Assembly: GCA_033063855.1 (NCBI GenBank)
Contig: CP093830.1
Location: forward strand, 3,100,854-3,164,853
Reading direction: 5' to 3'
Source: Smittia aterrima
Lineage: Eukaryota; Arthropoda; Insecta; Diptera; Chironomidae
Length of the DNA stretch: 64,000 nucleotides
Position 1 is the stretch's first letter, and each line of letters begins with the position of its first letter. A program made the translations under genes and the position numbers. The notes under the pieces were generated by a model. It had not been told where the DNA came from. It did not search any database and saw only the letters and a list, made by a program, of their open reading frames with translations. Below, one piece after another: positions 55,687-64,000 of this stretch.

Positions 55687-58188
55687 TTAAAGCTCATTTC
55701 GATGAAGTTTCTTTTGGTTCTGACTGGTGTATAAGTAAAGATCCGCAGGTTTTTCATGGAAGCGATCGATTTCCGATGCGAGCTCGAAATAACGTTTTCT
55801 TAGTAAATGTGCTGCGGCTTTCGGTTGACGGTTTCTCGTAAACACTCCTTTCTTGTTTCCTCCGACTCGTGTGTAAGCTGATATGGGAAAAGGAAAGAAA
55901 TAAAATCGATTCTATAAATCAAAGAGTTTCTGCTTACTCTGAGCTGTCTTGAAATCGGCAAAGTTCCAAACGAACTCTCCTATGAAGAAGCCTTCATTTC
56001 GAAGTGAATCGAAAGCTTCAAAGTGTTTTGAAAATTGCTGCGTCTGAAACTCTTCCGACCAAACAAAAGCTGGCAACATGTGAAGTCCCTCGACAGTATC
56101 TGAGCCATATTCACTCATGAGAACCGGCTTGTTATGTTTCTAGTTGATTAGACGTATTATCGTAAATACATTTTCTCATTAATCAACTCAGACACTTACC
56201 TCATGCCATCCTGCGGCTTCCTTCACAACATAGCTCGTCACCATGTCGAGTCGTCCAGTGTTCGAATACCAAGCATTATATCGATTAAAGCTTATTATAT
56301 CTAAATGCTTTGCAGCTTGATCCGTATTCATGTTGACTGCAATCGACGCTGTAATTGGTCGAGAGGGGTCAAGTTGTCTTGTATAGCGTGCAACTTCACC
56401 AAAATATTGATCTGCATTCACATTTTGTGTTCTAGGCTCGTTTGCAATCGACCACATTACAACGCTCGGGTGGTTTCGATCGCGATGAATAAGCTGCTCG
56501 ATACTGAACTTGTGGTTCTGAAGCAATTCGTTGCTGTAATTGCTGTCAAAGATTGAAAGATATGAGAACAATGTTAATGACAAAAATTCAATTTCTTACT
56601 CAGTATCAACAGATGGACATTCGTCGATAATCATAATTCCCATTTCATCAGCGAACTGCATGGATTCTTCGGAGTAAGGGTAGTGACTAGTTCGATATGA
56701 GTTGGCTCCGATCCAACGAAGCAAATTGAAGTCTTTTGTGATGAGGGCATAGTCCAAGCCTGAAATAAGAAAGAAAATAAACCGTCAAATGAAGAAGAGT
56801 TTTGACGGCTTGGTACACTCTTTGCTCGCTAATTCAAAGTCAGCAAGCTTCAGTTCGCCGATTTCGCTTATCAGTAAATTCTGAGGTTTCACGTCGCGAT
56901 GAAGAACACGTCGCTTATGGCAATAAGTTTTTTAGTTTTTTAAGAAGGAAAAAAAAGTCGTGGAACTTTTTCAAATCGAGTTCAAGGATCGACGAAGAAT
57001 ATTTACCTTTGCCTCGAATCTGTGAAGAAAATAAATTAGAAAATGAATTTTAAAAATCTTTGGAAGTAATCTTACATCTGAATCTTCATGACGACCAAAT
57101 CCTCTGAAGTAAATTGGTTTATCGTTGATCAAGAACGAAGTGTTAGTCCATTTTAGAGTTCGCACACCAAACTTCATTCGATAGATGTCAACATTCTCTA
57201 CCGAAGGGGTCGAAAGTTTAACTTCAATCGTGTACAGATATGCTGGTTCAGGGTGCATGAGATAAGGCCACCAACGATTCACATTTCTAATCACAGCTTC
57301 GCCTTTCAGGCTTCCATCGACTGATTGAGTTTCAACGAGATTATTTGCTTTATCGTAGATGAATACTTTGGCATGATTCATAGTTGAATTATCGTTTGCG
57401 ATAATTTTAAAGTGAACTCGGCCATTGCCTTCGTCGTCGACTGTTGAATCTAAGATTAATTCTTTAATGAAAGAAGCTGGAGTTGTGTAGAGTTGAACTG
57501 AACGATGAATTCCAGCATAATTGAAGAAATCGAATGAATATTGTTGAATGATATCTTTTCCAAAATCGCTATCTTGCTCAACAATCTTCCCTTGCGGAAT
57601 CGTCGTCTGAAGTAAAACGTTATCACAGAGCACAGTAATACGATTCTCGCTAGCATATTTGATGTGATGAGTGATTTCAGCTTCAAATGGAAGATGACCA
57701 AAGGCATGACGAGTCACTAGATCTCCATTGATCCAAACGTAAGCTTCGTAGTGAACACTTCCAAATCGAAGCCACGTCCGCTGCATTTCCCAAGACTTTG
57801 GCACAAAGAATTTACGTTCATACCAAACTGTTCCGACATGATCTCTCATCTTATCATCCTCAGTGATGTCGTTATAACTTGAAGGCACTGGCATGTGGAT
57901 AACAGGCGTTGACTCGTGAAGCTCTTTCAAGTACCATTTTTCTCTTAAGCCTTCACTTGGCTTTGTAATATCGCACTTAGCGAACTTCCACATTCCGTCG
58001 AGTGTTCGAACTTCTCTCGTCTCTGACTCGCGTGGATAGAGAAGTCCCTGGGTTTGTTTTTCATCTCCCGATACGAGCATTGCTCCAAAAACGATATTTA
58101 CCATATAACCGATGATTCCCATTAAAAGGAAAGTAAACGCTAAAATATAAAAAATACGTTTGTGAATCTTTTTCATTGAGCACTTCAA
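55687..58188 (-). CDS. Beta-glucuronidase (GH2)
   Basis: Glycoside hydrolase family 2 enzyme removing glucuronic acid residues. Exons: 58188-57076, 57019-57007 (13 nt microexon encoding IRGKG with its neighbour), 56759-56600, 56542-56200, 56139-55938 and 55877-55687; phases all fit; 673 aa. The N-terminus has a signal/anchor (IFYILAFTFLLMGIIGYMV). The sugar-binding domain contains VGTVWYERKFFVPKSW. The catalytic acid/base Glu is in WSIANEPR (about 464) and the nucleophile in LMSEYGSDT (about 553). Other GH2 blocks are FRGFGRHEDSD, RGKGLDYALITKDFNLLRWI and TSHYPYSEE. The C-terminal exon has RVGGNKKGVFTRNRQPKAAA. The second ATG at 58176 is an alternative start. Confidence 0.92.
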
Positions 58189-61100
58189 AAGATGTTTTCA
58201 TCAAGCGATGGCAACAACGTTTCATGCTAAGTTCCGAACTCATACTGAGCCCTCGGACAAGTAAGATTAGTTTTCGTCTATAGAAAATAAAATAATTTCA
58301 AGATGCCCATCTCGTTCGTCATAAACATTTCTAATCCAAAGCAAATTTACACATAAAACGTTCAGATCAATTTAGAAAATAAACAACACATGCAAGCGTT
58401 ATTTGTTTGCTATCAGCACGTGGTCGTGGATGGAAAAACGTTTTTCTTCGGAACAAAGAAATGTTAATCACATCAACCAAAATAAATTTATTTATCGTCT
58501 GCGTCTAAGGTGAACTCGCTTAATCCGGAAGGCTTAACTAACCAACAATGAAGACAGTAATGAGGCAAAGATAGTTTGCACGAGCATTTTTTAAAAATCT
58601 CTTGACGTTCTTGCTAATTTGTGATGATGTTTTGTGAGATAGAATCATCTAACCGGTTTATATTAAAACTAACAATTTAGGTAATACTGAAATTGACACG
58701 ACGAATTTAGATAGTCGACTAACGCCCGGCAAGCTTTCGCCGCCTGCGACAGTTTTGGAAAGATAACGAGTTGCGTTGATAAGTTCGAGTGAATAAAATC
58801 TTCTCACTATCAATAGAGGACAGAAATTGAGGGCGTGAATTCGAATCGAAAATCAACTCACGTTCGAGTAAGTTTATCGGCTTTGAAACGTAAAGCGATG
58901 AAAAACAGTAGAGCAATGTAAACAAAAGCCGCTTGAGCAAACAGCTATTGCTGTATTGGAAAGCCAAAAAACATTGCATTTAAAATAAGAATTCAAATTG
59001 TTTAAGCTCGTAAATCAATCAAAAGCTTGATTGATGGAAAATGGAATGAAAACATGAATCAATGACCGTTGAGCACTTAACTCAAGAGCCTACAGATTAT
59101 TTTTTTTTTGTGAGTTTTTGCAAACGTGAGAACAAACCAAAGAACCGACAAGTGGGCATTGATCTCTCGATTGACCACTTTGCCGATGTTTCGAATCTTC
59201 ACGTTTCTTTTTAATTCTAACTCAAAAGCCTATGACGACATCGACTTCAGAATAATAAATCTTTCACCAAATCAATCGTTTGTCATGTCGTGGCTTTATG
59301 AAGGATCATGCTCTACTCTCAAACAATCTACGCAACGTTTTATGAATTTCAATTTCTACTTGGAAAGTTCTTTCTGTCGATCTACTACTTACGAACGTTG
59401 CGCCCCGTCATAATATTAGTTTAATTTAACTCGTTTTCACTTTCTGAGTTCTGTATTGTCTGTCAGCGATCGAAAGTCTACTGAAGTTGATTGTCTCGAT
59501 CGCGGTTATTTTATAGTTTGCTTTTCTTCTTCCCGACTTTTTTTCTCTCTCTCTTGGTTCTCGATCGGTACTGAAAAAGCTTGACGAAGTGTTTGAGTTC
59601 AAGAGGACTGCTGTTAAGTGTCGTGTTCAATTAGCGAGCACGGCAAACTTAAACAATGAACTTTTTGCTGATAAGAAATCATAAGTGTGGATTTTGAGAC
59701 TAAATTGACTAAATCAGGGGATTCCGGCAATGAAAGTTTAAAGATAATTGGCGAAGCATAGACGAGAGAGATGAGTAATAATAGCAAAAGTTGTGTCTTG
59801 CTCTGGATGACTCAATTATTGATGAACAAGAAACTCAATAGAGCACAATGAACGAGAAGAAAGAGTTTTGTTTGCATTTAAATTCCACTTGATGATAATA
59901 ATTCAGAAACAAAGTCTGATTAAAACAAAAGATTTTCTTCTTACATCGAACAAATTGGCTTAACCAGCAGTACCAGCCACTTGTTTGATAATATCTTTCA
60001 CTTCTATTTCTGCACAACAATCTCTGCATAAATTCGTAGTTTTAAGAATTGTCTTGAACTGAAAAGCTTCTTATCAATTAACTTGAGCTTAATTTTTATA
60101 TCGCAATTGTTCTCATTCTTCTTCACTTGTCACTCATCTGACAATTTCAAGGAATTTACTTCTTTCGATGTTTTCCAATTGCACAATTGTAAGTAAAGAC
60201 TTTTTTAGACGACACCTTCACTTTATATCACAACTATTTTGTTATCAAAACATTGCTTGACATCGGAAGACTCGTCAAAACTTATCTCTTACGATAAACT
60301 CAGCGGAATTTAATTTATTTGTCAGACAATTCGTAAAAGTAAAATCAAAACAAACTGACGATTGTAGCTTCGCTCCCCTTTGCGTGCCGGTTTTTTCAAA
60401 TGCGAAATTCGTTTGGGAGCGGTCGTGATTAATTAAAATAGAAAGACAAGAGCTTTTAAAAACTTTTACAGCCACGAGTCCTTGGACTTGCCTTAAAAAG
60501 CTTCCAGGATATTAAAAAAAATTCTCTCGAGAATTCCCTTTGTATTAACGATCTACGCACAAGCTCGCTTCTCTTCATTACATTCAATCAACTGTTAATT
60601 AATCTCACAATCATTTTGATTAACACTTCAAAGCCTTCGTTCCCTCTAAAACTCACAACTCAGTTATCGCCGAAAACAACGCAAAGCTCAAAAGCGGAAA
60701 ATTGCGAAAATCACGATAATTTCACGAGCCGTCGCTTGATTTAATTTGCTCGAATTTTATTCACCTATCGATGCAAACAAGCCAAAACACTGACAGCATG
60801 TAAAGCAGCCGTGAATTTGTCGCAGTTTTTTCAGAAACATTCCTTTCCATCGCCCATCTGAAATGTAACTAAAATAAATAGCGAAGCGTTGTTTGAAAGG
60901 CAGTCGCCGCGCTTCGCCACGAATGAACACAACGAATGAATAATTAAATTAATTTTGTTGTGTTTATAGTTTCTATGATTGGGGCAGATAATTTGTCGGG
61001 CGATAATTTGAGTGATTTCACTGGCAGGGCTATTCTATCAGAAATAGAATTGTTCGGGGTTATTGTAAGAGAATTGAGTGGGAAAGCATTACTTAATCGA

Positions 61101-63614
61101 TAGAAGTAGATCTAGTTAATTATTAACGACCTCTCCCGACTTTATTTTTGTTAATATCGTTTTTCTGTCAAGTGATTTCGTGGAGAGCTAAACGCAGTTC
61201 GATTCACGAGCGACCTAGATTCACGCGATGGTCTTATCAGCATTTTTTATTCAAAGTTGTTGGGGCGAAGGATTTCGTGTCTCAAATTACTGAATGCTTC
61301 CGGCTTCGACGAAAGGAATGTCTCTCTCAACACTTCGAAGCTAAGTAGAATGAATTGTGGAAATTTTTTTTTAGTTTCCTCAGCGTGACTGCTAATGGAG
61401 ACGATTTAGTCAATCGCGGAAAAAGAATGAAATGTTTGCGAATGAAGGTCATTGATTTGACTGTTAGTGGGAACTTCGATGTAAGCTCAATTATAATCAA
61501 GAGCGTGATTCACAAGTTTGACGACGTTAACCTGAATTGTTCCTCAACTAACGAAGAAAGTCATTCAAATGGAAAATCATAAAAATGTTTGCAACTAACA
61601 GAAACAATTTCTCGCAAAAGCGGCTTCATGATTGTTAACTTTTACGACTGTACCAATGTTCTGATATTTATTGGCTTTCAGTGAAACTTTTATAATGAAA
61701 TGGACTTCAAGGTTGATTTAGGATTCACGGTCAAGTCAGGAAGTTCCTTTCAAGCTCCGATCAGTGTCTGTCCATAATAATTAACTTTAATTCCTCTGAA
61801 CGGAACTCAGTAGGTTCCATTACCTTTCCTAATGTCCAGCAATTTTATTTGTGCTATCTTGATCTCACGAGTTTTATGATAAATACGAAAATAATTTGAA
61901 TCGCGATCAAGGTCTTTCCAGGTTCATTCATTTTCCAGCCAAACGATTCAAATTCACACTCAGAAGATTATTCTTCTCTTAATTTCCATCGAGACGTGAA
62001 AAAAGTCGGCAATGAAGCGCCAGCCTCGCTTTAACGTCAATCAAAGTGATTCGTTTTAATTTCCCTTAGCGCAGTCGCAACGTTCAGTAAACTAAAGCGA
62101 ATTTACCAATTAAAAGACGCTCGCGATTCAAAGTTTGGGAAAATTTTAGTCGTTTCATTGTCAACTTCTTGATCTCAACAATGGCAAGTGTGGAGAGTCT
62201 TAGATTGCTTTAAGATGTTCAACCAAATCGTCTTGCTCTAGACTTCAGTTTAAAAAATAAAACTTTTTTCTTGTTAAAGTCGTTGAAGTGTCAGAACTCG
62301 AGTGGAAACTTTTGACGTCGAATGATTAAATTAAATCATTTCGCGAGAGACTAGCGGGTGACAAAGCTTCACTTCAACGAGGAAATTGCTATAATTTCTT
62401 CTCGTGACAAGACATTTTCTCGTTCACAGTGTGGAAGCTAAAGCGAAATGATGGGAAATGCAACTTTTGTCTTCAATTGTGTCTTTAGATTCTTCTGAGC
62501 TTAAGCTCTCTTGTTATCTTGAAACCATCTACAAACATAAGGAAACGTAAATGGTTGCGCAATAAATTCAAGTTTGTCGCTTTACATGATTGACGGTGGG
62601 AACTCTTCTCGCCAATTTGCGACCAAGGACTTTACTAGAATTCGCTTTGTTTTCCGAGAATTCATTTGCAAGCAATCAACTCACTGCACTTGTTGTCAAC
62701 AACCTTCGTCGACCTTAACCGAAAATGCATTCGAAATTAGATTACACTTAATTTCAACAATGACTCTTTAACCAATGGACTGTTGCAATCCACTCGCTCA
62801 TTCATTCATGAATTAATATTTGATGTCAAACAAATCGCGTTCGTTTATTTTTCATGCGATTGTGGGAAATTCAACTGAAAACTTCCCAGGCACGTACATT
62901 CGGTTCAACAAGTGGAAGGAGAATGAGTTTGCATTAGGGATAAAGTTCATCGCCTGGATATTCATCAAATGACATGAGTCAAGAGATAACTTCGTTTGGT
63001 GTCATCGCTCTCGAGGATTTAATCGTGACTTGCGATAATTCTTTGATGTCACAAACAAGCTCTAACAAATCTAAGACAAATGGACTTTTATTTTTCATTC
63101 AACTACGCGACGAAAACACAATGAGCTACTCCATAAAACTAATTCTCACGATAACACACTTCGAAGTCCACCAAACGATTCAGGAAAGACAAAGTCGACT
63201 CGCATTGTCTTTAAAGCTCAAAGCACCCAGCACTGTTGTCGAATGCAACTTGCGTCAATTGTGTTGAATAAAAAAAAAACTGCGAATTGCGGTAACGGCT
63301 GCTTTGGATGGGGTTTGTTTGAGAACCAAAAGACATGTTTGTACAGTGAGAGAAAAAATATTCAAATAATTAGCAAGGTCGCAATGGAATTGTACAATAA
63401 AATGGTTCAAAACAATTTATTTATCTTTCTCATTCGGCATGGGGATTTAACTTCGTTGTCGTCGTCGCTGCAGATTTTTTTTTCTCATGGCACTTGGAAA
63501 ACGTTTTTGGCGGTGGAAAATTATATATAGTAGCGAGTCGGAGTCAGGAAAAAATCATTTGACCGTTTGAGGTTCACGCGTGAAGTTCGAAATCGAGAGT
63601 GAAACAGAACGACG
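58189..63614. other. Gene-poor region of 5.4 kb
   Basis: Upstream of beta-glucuronidase and of the last gene. No open frame here has a domain, signal peptide or splice partners. Some frames up to 97 codons (for example 62974-63267) have composition no different from the surrounding AT-rich DNA. No tRNA or repeat element recognised. Confidence 0.5.
63522..63550 (+). promoter_or_regulatory. TATA promoter of the window-end gene
   Basis: TATATATA at 63522-63529, followed about 22 bp later by GTCAGG as a possible initiator and a purine-rich leader to the ATG at 63615. Confidence 0.5.
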
Positions 63615-64000
63615 ATGGGATATGAGCAATCTCATCAAAAGGTAATCGCATCGTTCATATCTCAGTGGTTTTCTTTAATTTGCATTAATGAGCGTGTTTG
63701 GTGCAATTTTATGGATTGAGTGATTTTGGCGTAAAAAGCAATTAAAATTAATTAAAATATTTGATGCTACGTGAGCTCACTTGTGAAATGTGATAAGCGA
63801 CGTGACGTTGCATAATGATAAATGTGTGATTCAATTTAAACGAAAGAAAAATGTGGAAAGAATTGGAAAACATGCAAATTAACCGTCGCAACTCTTTGCG
63901 TATTAAACTAAATCGTTTCATTTTCTTTCTGATCTCCAGATTTTTCCCATGATGAAAAGTTGCGTAATTTTGCTTTTATTGTGTTCAGCCGTCGTCAGTG
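63615..64000 (+). CDS. Secreted protein gene, first exons (partial)
   Basis: Exon 1 (63615-63641) encodes MGYEQSHQK and ends in GTAATC; exon 2 begins at 63940 after TCTCCAG and continues IFPMMKSCVILLLLCSAVVS to the window edge. The hydrophobic stretch is a signal peptide; translation could also begin at the internal MM (63949). A TATA box precedes it. The architecture (TATA promoter, tiny first exon, signal peptide at the start of exon 2) is like the cuticular protein gene at 45090-52649, so a cuticle protein is possible, but the mature part is outside the window. Confidence 0.6.

Noticed and set aside
62974..63267. 97-codon plus-strand frame
   Set aside because: No domain, composition like the flanking DNA, and no neighbouring coding signal.

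Overview
This is nuclear DNA from an insect. Codon use, intron lengths (most 48-70 bp, a few of 1-6 kb), AT-rich spacers and gene content (R&R cuticle protein, serine protease homologue, MBD5/6-like protein, DnaJ-2-like Hsp40) fit a dipteran, most likely a nematoceran midge or mosquito. I cannot name the species from sequence alone. Exon joins were worked out by hand from GT/AG sites, reading-frame phase and recognisable protein families.

Layout, left to right. 1-408 (-) is the start of TAF1, divergent from ARV1 (702-1536 +). A catalytically dead secreted serine protease homologue follows (1688-3109 +), then a possible decayed Tctex1-like fragment. From 14608 down to 3847 (-) runs one seven-exon gene encoding an MBD5/6-type protein (MBD domain, long Q-rich region, PWWP domain). 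A complete two-exon MORN/radial-spoke gene (11236-9197 -) lies inside its third intron. Then come RanBP3 (16237-17413 +), the DnaJ-A co-chaperone Droj2 (19549-17939 -) with a heat-shock element upstream, a seven-exon secreted protein (20458-23116 +), RpS16 (24732-25178 +), a small membrane protein (25500-25917 +), a ZNF800-type zinc-finger protein (30108-26431 -) and the U5 snRNP factor AAR2 (33617-32490 -).

The most unusual part is 33.6-42.2 kb. An F-box gene has a tandemly duplicated N-terminal exon-intron unit carrying an ALGDITN motif. It is followed by two direct ~3.1 kb repeats. Each repeat carries an intronless gene for a highly charged, Ser/Lys-rich, disordered nuclear-type protein (689 and 721 aa). 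Each repeat also carries decayed pieces of the F-box gene's 3' end. Upstream of both copies sits a conserved cluster of CAGGTAG-type heptamers, the motif bound by Zelda in early fly embryos. I read this as a young, fast-evolving family that may be expressed at zygotic genome activation; that role is inference.

The right part is sparse: cystathionine gamma-lyase (43719-42460 -), an R&R cuticular protein with a 5.7 kb first intron (45090-52649 +), beta-glucuronidase with a 13-nt microexon (58188-55687 -), about 5.4 kb without a visible gene, and the first two exons of a secreted protein gene with a TATA box, cut by the window end (63615-64000 +). No tRNA, rRNA, CRISPR or intact transposon was seen. 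Most neighbouring genes are functionally unrelated, as is usual in insects; the nested gene pair and the duplicated locus are the exceptions.
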